Of a stretch of 64,000 nucleotides of DNA, positions 8,672 to 18,102 are shown one piece after another. The stretch is from the NCBI GenBank assembly GCA_964470865.1, contig CAYYFR010000003.1:25709-89708 (forward strand). The letters are read 5' to 3'. Source of the stretch: JAEUOS01 sp964470865 (GTDB lineage: Bacteria > Pseudomonadota > Gammaproteobacteria > Burkholderiales > JAEUOS01). The notes under the pieces were generated by a model. It was not told the DNA's origin, made no database searches, and saw only the letters and a program-made list of their open reading frames with translations. How positions within the stretch are numbered: position 1 is the stretch's first letter; each line of letters begins with the position of its first letter. Made by a program: the position numbers and the translations under genes.

Positions 8672-8884
8672 TTAGTCCTCCTTGCCCTTCAGATACGCGG
8701 GCATCAGGTCAGGTCGCAACACATAGATTTGGTGGCGCACCAGCATCAGTTCGGCCATCGCCGAGCCGATCCTGGCAACCTGTTCGGACGGCATGCCGGT
8801 GCCGTCGCGCATGTCGCGCGCGGCTTCATCGAGCAGTTTGGAAGCGTCGATCAACTTGGCATGGATCGTATCGAGCTTGGCCAT
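8672..8884 (-). CDS. Small unknown protein between gatA and gatB
   Basis: A 70-residue acidic, probably all-helical protein, starting MAKLDTIHAKLIDASKLLDE and ending LMPAYLKGKED. No cysteines, signal peptide or membrane segment are visible. It is embedded in the gat operon: its ATG overlaps the last base of gatA, and gatB begins 3 nt after its stop, so translational coupling is likely. I do not recognise the family. The tight packing argues that it is real and cotranscribed with the amidotransferase. Confidence 0.75.
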   Translation of the reverse strand: MAKLDTIHAKLIDASKLLDEAARDMRDGTGMPSEQVARIGSAMAELMLVRHQIYVLRPDLMPAYLKGKED

Positions 8885-10338
8885 TATTCGATTCCGTCAG
8901 GCATGCGTTTGTGCCAATTGGTCGCCTGCTGATAGCGATGGGCCACGCCCAGCAGCTTGGCCTCCTCGAAATAGTTGGCCGTGAGTTGTAGTCCGACCGG
9001 CAGGTTGCGCTCGCCGAAGCCGCAGGGCACGCTCATGCAGGGCAAGCCTGCCAGGCTGCCGGGTATGGTGTAGAGGTCGGAAAGGTACATCGCCACCGGA
9101 TCCGCGGCCTTCTCCCCAAAGCCGAACGCAACGCTGGTGGTCACGGGGCTTGCGATGATGTCGCATTGACGAAAGGCTTGCTGGAACTCGTCAGCGATGA
9201 TGCGACGCACCCGCTGCGCCTTCAGGTAATAGGCGTCGTAGTAGCCATGAGAAAGCACGTAGGCCCCGATCAGGATGCGCCGTTTTGGTTCCGGCCCGAA
9301 GCCTTCGGCGCGCGACTTCTTGATCATGTCGGCCAGATCGCTGTAATGCACGGCACGATGGCCATAGCGCACACCATCAAAGCGCGACAAGTTGCTCGAA
9401 CACTCCGCCGGTGCGATCACGTAGTACACCGGAATGCCGAGCTCGGCGTTGGGCAGCGAGATCTCGGTCAGGATCGCTCCCAATTTTTCGTATTCGGCCA
9501 GCGCCGCGCGCACCGCAACTTCGACGTCGGGCTTCAAGCCCTTGCCAAAAAACTCCTTGGGCAACCCGATGCGCAAACCTTTGACCGAAAGGCCCAGATC
9601 GCGCGTGTAGTCTTCCGGCGCACGATCGATGCTGGTCGAATCCTTGGCATCAAAACCCAGCATTACATTGAAAATCATGGCGGCATCTTCCGCCGATTGG
9701 GTCATGATGCCGGCCTGATCGAGGCTCGATGCGAAGGCAATCATGCCCCAGCGCGAGGCACGGCCGTAGGTAGGCTTGATCCCGGTAATGCCGGAGAATG
9801 CTGCCGGCTCGCGGATCGAGCCGCCCGTATCGGTTGCCGTGGCCGCCGGTGCGATGCGCGCGGCGACCGCACTGGCCGAGCCGCCCGAACTGCCGCCGGG
9901 CACAGCCTTTTCATTCCACGGATTGCCGACCCTGCCAAACGCGCTGTTTTCATTCGACGAGCCCATGGCGAACTCGTCGCAGTTGAGCTTGCCCAGGGTG
10001 ACCATGCCGGCCGCGGCCATGTTTGCCACCACGCTGGCATCGAACGGGCTCATGTAGCCTGCGAGCATCTTCGAGGCTGCGGTCGACGCGAAGTCGCGGG
10101 TGACAAATATGTCCTTGTGCGCGACCGGTACTCCGGTAAGCGGGCCGGCACCGCCGGCGCCGCGTACGGCATCGGCAGCACGTGCCTGCGCCAGGGTCAC
10201 TTCGGGGCGTACATCGAGGAACGCGTTGAGACTGCGAAACCTCTCGATACGTGCCAGATAAAGTTGTGCCAGCTCGACAGCGGAGACCTGCTTTTGTGCG
10301 AGCAGGCGCGACAACTCGGCGACCGATTTTTCGAACAT
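8884..10338 (-). CDS. gatA: Asp/Glu-tRNA(Asn/Gln) amidotransferase subunit A
   Basis: A 484-residue amidase-signature enzyme, the glutaminase subunit of GatCAB that releases ammonia for transamidation. The Ser-cisSer-Lys triad is present: Lys75 in VAHKDIF, Ser150 in PGGSSGGS and Ser174 in TGGSIREP. The spacing is the same as in characterised GatA proteins (Lys79/Ser154/Ser178 in S. aureus). Its ATG lies 4 nt after the gatC stop. A complete GatCAB suggests indirect Gln- and/or Asn-tRNA synthesis, as is usual in betaproteobacteria. Confidence 0.97.
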   Translation of the reverse strand: MFEKSVAELSRLLAQKQVSAVELAQLYLARIERFRSLNAFLDVRPEVTLAQARAADAVRGAGGAGPLTGVPVAHKDIFVTRDFASTAASKMLAGYMSPFDASVVANMAAAGMVTLGKLNCDEFAMGSSNENSAFGRVGNPWNEKAVPGGSSGGSASAVAARIAPAATATDTGGSIREPAAFSGITGIKPTYGRASRWGMIAFASSLDQAGIMTQSAEDAAMIFNVMLGFDAKDSTSIDRAPEDYTRDLGLSVKGLRIGLPKEFFGKGLKPDVEVAVRAALAEYEKLGAILTEISLPNAELGIPVYYVIAPAECSSNLSRFDGVRYGHRAVHYSDLADMIKKSRAEGFGPEPKRRILIGAYVLSHGYYDAYYLKAQRVRRIIADEFQQAFRQCDIIASPVTTSVAFGFGEKAADPVAMYLSDLYTIPGSLAGLPCMSVPCGFGERNLPVGLQLTANYFEEAKLLGVAHRYQQATNWHKRMPDGIE

Positions 10339-10342
10339 GTCC

Positions 10343-10630
10343 CTACTCGATCACCCTGGGGACCAGGAACAATCCGTCCTGCACCTCGGGCGCGTTTTTC
10401 ATGTTGGCTATGCGTGCGTCGGTTTCGGTTACGCGGTCTTCGCGCAGGCGCTGCACGCCTCCCAGCGGGTGCGACATCGGCTCGATGCCGGTGGTGTCGA
10501 CTTTCGACATGCGCTCGATCATGCCGAAAATATCGTTCAATTGTGCAAGCGTGGCTGCGGCTTCAGCGGCGGAGATCTCGATGCGCGCCAGGTGCGCGAC
10601 GCGCGTGACATCGTCAATGTTCAGAGCCAT
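10343..10630 (-). CDS. gatC: Asp/Glu-tRNA(Asn/Gln) amidotransferase subunit C
   Basis: A 95-residue GatC, the small stabilising subunit that wraps around the GatA-GatB interface. It has the family start MALNIDDVTRVAHLARIE and a C-terminal 'LREDRV...APEVQDGLFLVPRVIE' region. I placed the start at 10630, since the 13 residues of the longer reading frame upstream are not conserved in the family. First gene of the gat operon, divergent from mreB across a 179-bp gap that should hold both promoters. Confidence 0.95.
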   Translation of the reverse strand: MALNIDDVTRVAHLARIEISAAEAAATLAQLNDIFGMIERMSKVDTTGIEPMSHPLGGVQRLREDRVTETDARIANMKNAPEVQDGLFLVPRVIE

Positions 10631-10809
10631 GAGAATTGGGGCTGTGCCGGGTGCCGGTCGCGGGCGCATGGGAAGCGCGTCGCCGGAGCCCGGTGCGAGA
10701 GGGAAATAGCCTCGATTATAAGGTAGAATTTGTGGTTATCTTGTGCAGTTACGGTCAAGGCTGCGCGCGTATCCGGTGCGGATTGCAGGCTGGCTTCAGA
10801 AAGCTATTC

Positions 10810-11853
<1,044 letters not shown>

Positions 11854-12008
11854 TGGGGCCGGCTAGGATGAGAAGCTGTATTCGCCGGCGTGAAACCTTC
11901 GCGTTGCGTGCGCTTCGGGCGCACGAACTTGCTTTCCGTCGGCAACAAACCGCGGTGGGCGCCTCAAACGTGCGCAGGTAGCGTCCCGGGCTTCGGGTTG
12001 CTGGCCTG

Positions 12009-13046
12009 ATGGAATACGCGCCGCCGCCGTTCTTCAAGCAGGGCCCCCCGGCGCTGGCGCGACTGGCCGCGTTCGCCTTGCTGTCGATAGCCTTGCTGGT
12101 CCTGGACGCGCGCTTCAAGTTGCTTGAACAGCTGCGTTTCGGTGTCGCCATGGTGCTGTATCCTCTGCAGGTGGCCGCGCGTGCACCGGGCGACGTCGCG
12201 TCCAACCTTTCGGGCTACCTGGGTCGGCAGCAGACACTGTTGTCCGAGAATGAAAAGCTTGAGCGCGAGAAACTGGGTTCCGCCAGAAGCCTCATGCGCA
12301 CCGCGCAACTCGAGGCCGAAAACGCCAATCTGCGCAGCCTGATGGCAATGCGCGAGCGCCTGCCGGTGATAGCAGTGGCGGCGGAAATGGTGTACGACGC
12401 GCGCGACCCGTTCACCCGCAAGGTGGTGATCGACAAGGGCATGCTGGCCAACATCAAGGCCGGGCAGGTGGTAATCGACGCCACCGGCGTGATCGGCCAG
12501 GTGACGCGCGCCTTTCCGGCTGTGTCCGAGGTCTCGCTGCTGACCGATCGCGACCAGGCGATTCCCGTGCAGGTGGTGCGCAACGGGCTGCGCGCGATTG
12601 CTTACGGCACGCCGGCCGGGGCCGATGGCGGCACCATGGAACTGCGATTCCTGGCGACCAATGCCGACGTGCGGCAGGGAGACGCGCTGGTGACCTCCGG
12701 CATCGACGGCACCTACCTGCCCGGTTTGCCGGTGGCAACCGTGTTGCGCATCGAGCGCGAAGCCGGCTACGCGTTCGCGAAGATCGCCTGCAAGCCCGCC
12801 GCCGGCGTTGACCGCTTCGGGCAGGTGCTTGTGCTCACTGGCGAGAAGATTCAGTTGCCCGCATTGCCGCCCGAGGCCGATGACAAGCCGGTCAGGGTCA
12901 AGCGCAAGAAGATGCGTGCCGAAATTGCCGAGAAAGAAGCTGCCGCGGCTAATGCCCGGACGCCTGCGCAGGCTCCGGCTGCGGCGGGTGCGCCTGCCGC
13001 AACTTCCGGCTCGACCGCGCCGGTTGCGACGCCGGCAAAGAAATAA
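12009..13046 (+). CDS. mreC: Rod-shape protein MreC
   Basis: A 345-residue periplasmic scaffold of the elongasome. There is one N-terminal transmembrane helix (about 16-34), a coiled coil (about 68-115, ENEKLEREKLG...), and the beta-barrel core with the conserved stretch VIDATGVIGQV (157-167) and LLTDRDQAIPV (177-187). The last ~60 residues are a lysine-then-alanine/proline-rich low-complexity tail not expected to fold. It lies between mreB and mreD on the same strand, 5 nt before mreD. Confidence 0.95.
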   Translation: MEYAPPPFFKQGPPALARLAAFALLSIALLVLDARFKLLEQLRFGVAMVLYPLQVAARAPGDVASNLSGYLGRQQTLLSENEKLEREKLGSARSLMRTAQLEAENANLRSLMAMRERLPVIAVAAEMVYDARDPFTRKVVIDKGMLANIKAGQVVIDATGVIGQVTRAFPAVSEVSLLTDRDQAIPVQVVRNGLRAIAYGTPAGADGGTMELRFLATNADVRQGDALVTSGIDGTYLPGLPVATVLRIEREAGYAFAKIACKPAAGVDRFGQVLVLTGEKIQLPALPPEADDKPVRVKRKKMRAEIAEKEAAAANARTPAQAPAAAGAPAATSGSTAPVATPAKK

Positions 13047-13051
13047 TCCGC

Positions 13052-13585
13052 GTGCCCGCCCCCAGTCAGCCGCGTCAATACATCCTGCTGCCGGTAAACC
13101 CGTGGTTTATCGGCTTCACCCTGGTGCTTTCGCTGATGCTCAACCTGCTGCCGCTGCCGCGCGCCGGATGGGCGCTGGCGGTGCCTGACTGGGTGGCGCT
13201 GACGCTGGTTTTCTGGAGCATCCATCAGCCACGGCGGGTCGGGCTCACCGTGGCATGGTTGCTTGGGCTGGTGATGGATGTCAACAACGCCAGCCTCCTG
13301 GGCGAACACGCGCTGGCGTATTCGATCCTGTCGTACGCGGCGATCACGGTGCATCGGCGGGTGCGTTTTTTCGGCATGGCCGGCGAAGTCGTGCATGTAC
13401 TGCCCCTGCTCCTGGCCGCACAACTGGTGGTGGTGGCGATTCGCCTGATCATGGGTGCGCCCTTTCCAGGGTTGCTGTATTTCAGCTCGAGCGTGGTGGC
13501 AACGCTGTTGTGGCCACTGGTGAGCGCCTTGTACCTGGCCCCGCAGAGGCAAGCGGCCGACAAGGATGAGAACCGTCCGATCTGA
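13052..13585 (+). CDS. mreD: Rod-shape protein MreD
   Basis: A 177-residue polytopic inner-membrane protein with about five hydrophobic helices. Family features include the N-terminal NPWFIGFTLVLSLMLNLLPL segment and the G(L/V)xxD motif seen as LLGLVMDVNNASLLGEHAL. It starts with GTG at 13052, 5 nt after mreC. In most relatives mrdA follows directly. Here the plus strand stops coding at 13585 and a minus-strand cassette intervenes before mrdA. Confidence 0.93.
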   Translation: MPAPSQPRQYILLPVNPWFIGFTLVLSLMLNLLPLPRAGWALAVPDWVALTLVFWSIHQPRRVGLTVAWLLGLVMDVNNASLLGEHALAYSILSYAAITVHRRVRFFGMAGEVVHVLPLLLAAQLVVVAIRLIMGAPFPGLLYFSSSVVATLLWPLVSALYLAPQRQAADKDENRPI

Positions 13586-13686
13586 TGGTCATTCCCCGTT
13601 GCAGCGGCCGCATCGTTTCGTGATGTGCGGCGTTGCAAGAGGTTCGCGACGCGCCAGCGCCGCGTCGTTGCAGCGATCGGGCTGAC

Positions 13687-15120
13687 TCAGGCTTCATCCA
13701 GAATTTGCCGCGCCGCGCGCAGGCCCGACCACCATGCACCGTGCACGCTGCCCGGATCGTCGCGGTGGGTGGCTTCGCCGGCGAAGAACAAGGTGTCTTC
13801 AACCGGCCTTGCCAAAAGCGATCGATCGTTGCCGGAAGCGCCGACACCCGGGTACGAGTACGAGCCGCGGGCGAACGGATCGCTGGCCCAATGCGAGACC
13901 CGTACCGCGACCGGATCCGGCACCCGTACGCCGCGCGCGGCACGCATGCGGCGCATGACGAGGGCCACCAGAGCCTCGTCAGTCATGGTTTCGACGGTAC
14001 GGGCCATGCGGCCCGAGGTGAAACCGACCAAGGCGGGAGTGCCGCCGTAGCGCATCAGGTTCAACCAGGCATAGTAGAGCGGCGCCGGGTCGCTGTAGAA
14101 GGTCAGAAAATCGGCGCGCTCGTCCCAGAAGGCGCGCGGGAAGGAAAGGCAGATTTTATTGAGCAGGCCGATGCGCAGTCGGCTCATGGGCTCCGTGATC
14201 GACGCCGGCAACGGCGGGTCGAAGCGCACGCTGCCCTCGGCGAGTACGCCGAGCGGCAAGGTCACCACGACGTGGTCGGCATGCCATTGAGCCCCTGCGG
14301 TGCTGACGGCGACAACGCCAGGGCGCCAGGCGATCGTTCGCACGACCTCGCCGTAACGAATGTCGAGGTCCAAAGCCAGCAGCGAAATCAGGCTATCCAT
14401 GCCGACGGTGACGAGTCGGTCGTCCGCTGGCAGAAGCTCGTTGCCGGTGCCGGTGACCGAGTCGTCCAAAAGCGCTGCGGCGCCAACTTCTTCAAGCGGC
14501 GCGGCGAGGTTGGATTCAAGCACCCAGCGCTGCAGCGCCACTACACCGCGGTCGATCGGTCCGTCACGCGCCTCGATGCGCCGCACCGCAGCCTCGAACA
14601 CATCGGCAACCGACAGGCCGCCTGGTGCGGTGCTGCCGGCATACAAAGTGCCCCACAGAAACGCCGAACTCATCGCGTCACTGAACTTTTGCGCGGCTTC
14701 AAGCAACTCGGCGGGGGCGACTTAGAGGCGGCGCCCCGAACTTGCATTGGTGAAGCGGAAGTTGGCGTAGTTGCTGACCTGGGTTGCGATACCCGAATCC
14801 TCGGCCAGGGTTTTGAGAGGGTTGCGCGGCCCGCCATGCAGCCAGCTGGGCCCGAGATCAATGGGAAATCCAAGGCTGCGATCGGTGAGAACCCGTCCCC
14901 CGGGACGCGAGCGTGCTTCGAGAACGATCACATTCATGCCGGACTGGCGCAGCGCACGCGCAGCGGAGAGGCCGGCGAATCCGGCGCCGATCACCAGCAC
15001 GCGCTTGCCCTGTGCCGTGCGCAACGCAGCGGGCATTTGTGCGCAACCGGCGGCAAGGCCGGCCAAGAGGCCGCTCAACAGCGAGCGGCGACGCGAACTC
15101 GAGGGACTTGAAGCCAGCAT
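13687..15120 (-). pseudogene. Tat-lipoprotein flavin amine oxidase, interrupted by in-frame stop
   Basis: One reading frame of 478 codons is broken only by a TAA at 14722-14724 (codon 133). Upstream it encodes a twin-arginine-like lipoprotein signal (SRRRSLLSGLLAGLAAGC), the FAD Rossmann motif VIGAGFAGLSAARAL and the RSRPGGRV motif. Immediately after the stop the same frame continues as VAPAELLEAAQKF and runs to the C-terminal FAD contact (FFAGEATHRDDPGSVHGAW), typical of flavin-containing amine oxidases. No frameshift is needed. It may be a genuine nonsense mutation, a sequencing error, or a gene still made by readthrough. It is the last member of the SDR-ACP-KAS operon, 91 nt after the KAS gene. 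Confidence 0.85.
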
Positions 15121-15211
15121 GTTCTGACAATAACGCGCAACGACGCAGTTGTCTGCAAGTGATTGTATTGTGTGGCTGCCCCGGAACTCGCAGGTTGCAG
15201 TGGCAGATCAA

Positions 15212-16438
15212 TCAGGCGCGATAGCGCCGGGCTACCAGAACCGCATTGTTGCCGCCGAAGCCGAATGAATTCGACATCACAACCTCGACACCTTCAAGGG
15301 GACGGGCCACCAGGGGCACGTAGTCGAGGTCGCACTCGGGGTCCGGGTTCCACAGGTGCGCGGTCGGCGGCGCCAGGCTTTGGCGCAGTGCCTGCAGTGC
15401 CGCCACAAACTCCAGCGCCCCGGTGGCGCCCATCAGATGGCCGTGCAATGCCTTGGTGGCACTGATCGGAATGCGCGCGGCGTGTGCGCCGAACACCTCG
15501 CGGATCGCCCGCGTTTCCATCAAATCCCCGACCTTGGTACCAGTGCCATGAGCATTGATATGGCCGATTGCGCCCGGTTCGATGCCTGCCAGGGCGAGTG
15601 CCGTACGCATCGCGCGCGCCTGGCCGGCCGGGTCGGGCTGGGTGATGTGGCTGGCATCGGTCGTGTTGCCGTATCCCGCGAGTTCGGCCAGGATCGTTGC
15701 ACCGCGCGCGCGCGCGTGGCCTTCCTCTTCGAGCATCAGCGCGGCAGCTCCCTCGGCGAGCAGGAAGCCACTGCGATCCGCGGCGAACGGGCGGCAACCG
15801 GTTTCCGGTTGCGCCAAGGCATGGCGTGCCAGGGTGCCCAATGATTCCCAGGATTTGATCACCCCTTCGGTTAACAGGGCTTCGGCGCCACCGGCAAGCG
15901 CCGCACTCACCAGGCCGCAGCGAACGGCGCGAAACGCCTCGCCGATGGCAACAGCCGAAGACGAGCATGCCGAAGAATAGGTGCAACTGGGCCCGTGGAT
16001 CCCCAACTCGATGCCGATCTGGCCGGTCGAAGCATTGGTCATCACCGCCACGATGGTCGAGGGTTTGAGGCGCGCGGACTTCTTGACCAATAAATCCTGA
16101 TAGGCACCTTCGAGAGACGCGGCGCCGCCCATGCCAGTGCCCCAGTAGAGCCCGATATCAGACGCTGCGTCGCCCTCGATGACAAGGCCGGAAGCGGCAT
16201 GCGCCTGGCGCGCGGCCAGCAGCGCGAGCATCGCCACGCGGTCAAGGCCAATGCGCTTGATCTTCGGGAAATGCGCATCGAGGTCGAAATCGACTACACC
16301 GGCATAAGTGGATACAGACCAGGAGGATTCGAGCTTGCGAATGCCGCAGCGACCGGCGCTCAAGGCGGCGAAAAAGCTGTCCGGGTCGCATCCCAGCGGC
16401 GAGAACGTGCCAATGCCGGTGACGACAACGCGTTTCAC
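15212..16438 (-). CDS. Beta-ketoacyl-ACP synthase, KAS II (FabF) type
   Basis: A 408-residue condensing enzyme with an intact active site: Cys158 in SSACSSS, His297 in NAHGTGT, Lys329 and His334 in KALHGHLMGATG, and the C-terminal NSFGFGGNNA loop. It should perform decarboxylative Claisen condensation on ACP-bound substrates. It is encoded 5 nt after a dedicated ACP gene, not in a standard fab cluster (no fabD, fabG or fabH nearby). A specialised acyl or polyketide-like product is therefore more likely than bulk fatty acid synthesis. That role is inference from context. Confidence 0.93.
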   Translation of the reverse strand: MKRVVVTGIGTFSPLGCDPDSFFAALSAGRCGIRKLESSWSVSTYAGVVDFDLDAHFPKIKRIGLDRVAMLALLAARQAHAASGLVIEGDAASDIGLYWGTGMGGAASLEGAYQDLLVKKSARLKPSTIVAVMTNASTGQIGIELGIHGPSCTYSSACSSSAVAIGEAFRAVRCGLVSAALAGGAEALLTEGVIKSWESLGTLARHALAQPETGCRPFAADRSGFLLAEGAAALMLEEEGHARARGATILAELAGYGNTTDASHITQPDPAGQARAMRTALALAGIEPGAIGHINAHGTGTKVGDLMETRAIREVFGAHAARIPISATKALHGHLMGATGALEFVAALQALRQSLAPPTAHLWNPDPECDLDYVPLVARPLEGVEVVMSNSFGFGGNNAVLVARRYRA

Positions 16439-16443
16439 GTGGC

Positions 16444-16683
16444 TCAGGCCCCCTTTTTGGCGAGCAGGCGATCGACTTCGCTGGCGATGTCGGCCACGGT
16501 TTCGACCGGGGTCGGGTCGTTGTTGAGGTCGAGCTTGAATTGGTCTTCAAGCTTGAACAGGAATTCCAGGGTGGCCAGAGAATCAACACCCAGCTCGGCC
16601 AGCTTTGCTTGCGGAGTGACCTGCTCAGGCTTGAGTTCGAACTCCGCGACCAGCATCTCCTGCACGATTGCGAGCGTATTCAT
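16444..16683 (-). CDS. Acyl carrier protein
   Basis: A 79-residue acidic four-helix carrier protein. Ser35 in GVDSLATLEF is the phosphopantetheine attachment site. It differs from the highly conserved housekeeping AcpP, which has DSLDTVELVMALEEEF, so this is a second, pathway-specific ACP. It lies between the SDR reductase (94 nt upstream) and the KAS gene (5 nt downstream), which are its likely partners. Confidence 0.93.
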   Translation of the reverse strand: MNTLAIVQEMLVAEFELKPEQVTPQAKLAELGVDSLATLEFLFKLEDQFKLDLNNDPTPVETVADIASEVDRLLAKKGA

Positions 16684-16777
16684 GTCGTTGTCATCGGTTG
16701 AAACTGGCGGCTTCGGTTTCCGCGCGAGGGTGCAAATTGTACCCTCGCCGTCGCACCCGGGCCGTACTTGAAGTCCG

Positions 16778-17899
16778 CTACTTGAAGTCCGCCATCATCT
16801 GATCGGCGATCGTGGTGCCCTCCGAGGTTGCCGCGCACAGCTCGGCATAACTGGCGAAGGGCGGCGCGGGCGGCATGCCCTCTTCCTCAAGGTGCTCGTT
16901 GCGAAACGTCATGTTGAGGGCGGCGAAGCTGCCGTACAGGCGAATGGCGCGCTGCATGACGCGTGGATGGCAGGGGCCAAGGCGCACCTGATACTCATCA
17001 CTCATCGCATCGAGTTCGTCCAGCGTCGCCTGTCGGTAGCGGGTGACCGCCGCAGGCACGCCGCGGCCGCGCGCCATCGCGGCGTCGAGTTCGGTGAATG
17101 TGGACGCACGGGTCGGACCGGCCGAAAGGTGATAGAAGCGGTGCTTGAGTTGCCGCTTGAGAGTCAGTTCGACCAGTGTGCGGGCGGCCCAATCGACGGG
17201 AATAACGTCGATGCGGCCATCCACCGGCACGGTAAAGCGTTCGAGCATTTGCGCGGTGCGAAACACCCAGTAAATGCTGCCGGACGGGCGCGTGCCGAGC
17301 TTGCTGTGGCCGACCACGATGGTCAGTCGCGCCTGGATCAACGGCAGCTGCGGCAGGTCGCGCCTGAGGCGATTTTCGAGCTCCATCTTGGTTTCCGAGT
17401 AGGGCACCAGGTGGCGGATGGGCGCCGGCGCGCGGTAGTCTTCCGGCACCGGCACCGGCGCATCGGGGCCTACGCACATGGCTGTGCCGACATGGACGAA
17501 GCGACGCAGTTCGGCGATTTCGGTCAGGCGTTGCGCAAAGGCAAAGGTGCCCTCCACATTGATCGGCCACAACTGCGGATTGTTGGCAAACGTCGCCAGC
17601 GCGGCCGAGTTGATCACGTGGGTGATAGACGCCAACTGCGGGTCGGCGCACAGGGCTTGCGGATCGCGCAAGTCGCCGATGATGATTTGCTCCGCAGTGA
17701 GGCGCGCGCGCAGCGCTGGCGCGACCTCGAAGCGCGCCAGCACTTCCTGCATGCGCACGACACCTTCAGCGCGGCTACCGGCGCGTATCTGCAGCCGCAC
17801 CGCCGGCCACTCCGTGCGGGTCAGCAGGTCGGCGGCGATGGCGCCACCGAGGAAGCCGGTGGCGCCGGTCAAAAGCAGTCGGGATTGTTGGTCGAACAT
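16778..17899 (-). CDS. Thioester-reductase-like SDR (NAD-binding 4 type)
   Basis: A 373-residue extended short-chain dehydrogenase. It has the TGATGFLGGAI cofactor turn near the N-terminus and the catalytic YSETK (Tyr-x-x-x-Lys) in the middle. The arrangement is that of fatty acyl reductases and the terminal thioester reductases of carrier-protein pathways, which release a bound acyl chain as aldehyde or alcohol. The frame is open 84 nt further upstream, but homology begins at MFDQQSRLLLTGATG (17899). It leads the SDR-ACP-KAS-oxidase group and is divergent from mrdA. Confidence 0.88.
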   Translation of the reverse strand: MFDQQSRLLLTGATGFLGGAIAADLLTRTEWPAVRLQIRAGSRAEGVVRMQEVLARFEVAPALRARLTAEQIIIGDLRDPQALCADPQLASITHVINSAALATFANNPQLWPINVEGTFAFAQRLTEIAELRRFVHVGTAMCVGPDAPVPVPEDYRAPAPIRHLVPYSETKMELENRLRRDLPQLPLIQARLTIVVGHSKLGTRPSGSIYWVFRTAQMLERFTVPVDGRIDVIPVDWAARTLVELTLKRQLKHRFYHLSAGPTRASTFTELDAAMARGRGVPAAVTRYRQATLDELDAMSDEYQVRLGPCHPRVMQRAIRLYGSFAALNMTFRNEHLEEEGMPPAPPFASYAELCAATSEGTTIADQMMADFK

Positions 17900-18102
17900 A
17901 GGGGCGCGGCGTCGCCCGCAGGGCCGCCGGACTTTCGGATCGCGGATTATAGGCGTGTGCGTGGTACGGTTGCCGCGATTCACAAGGTGCGTGGCGAAAA
18001 GCCGTGCGCAGGTGTCGCTGTAGGCCCTAAAATCGGGGCTTCAACGCTTCCGTGGTCAGGCTCTTTCCCGTGTTATCCCGCAATCGCCGCCTGTTCCGCG
18101 CA

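Noticed and set aside
9166..10608. 480-aa open frame on the plus strand across gatA and gatC
   Set aside because: It is entirely antisense to two well-conserved genes; its translation is arginine/alanine-rich with no family motifs. Typical of high-GC shadow frames.
14706..14735. Frameshift in the flavin oxidase
   Set aside because: The two halves are in the same frame (15120 and 14706 differ by a multiple of 3). The lesion is a stop codon, not an indel.
13633..15111. 492-aa plus-strand frame across the flavin oxidase
   Set aside because: The minus strand carries clear FAD motifs over the same interval, whereas this frame has none.
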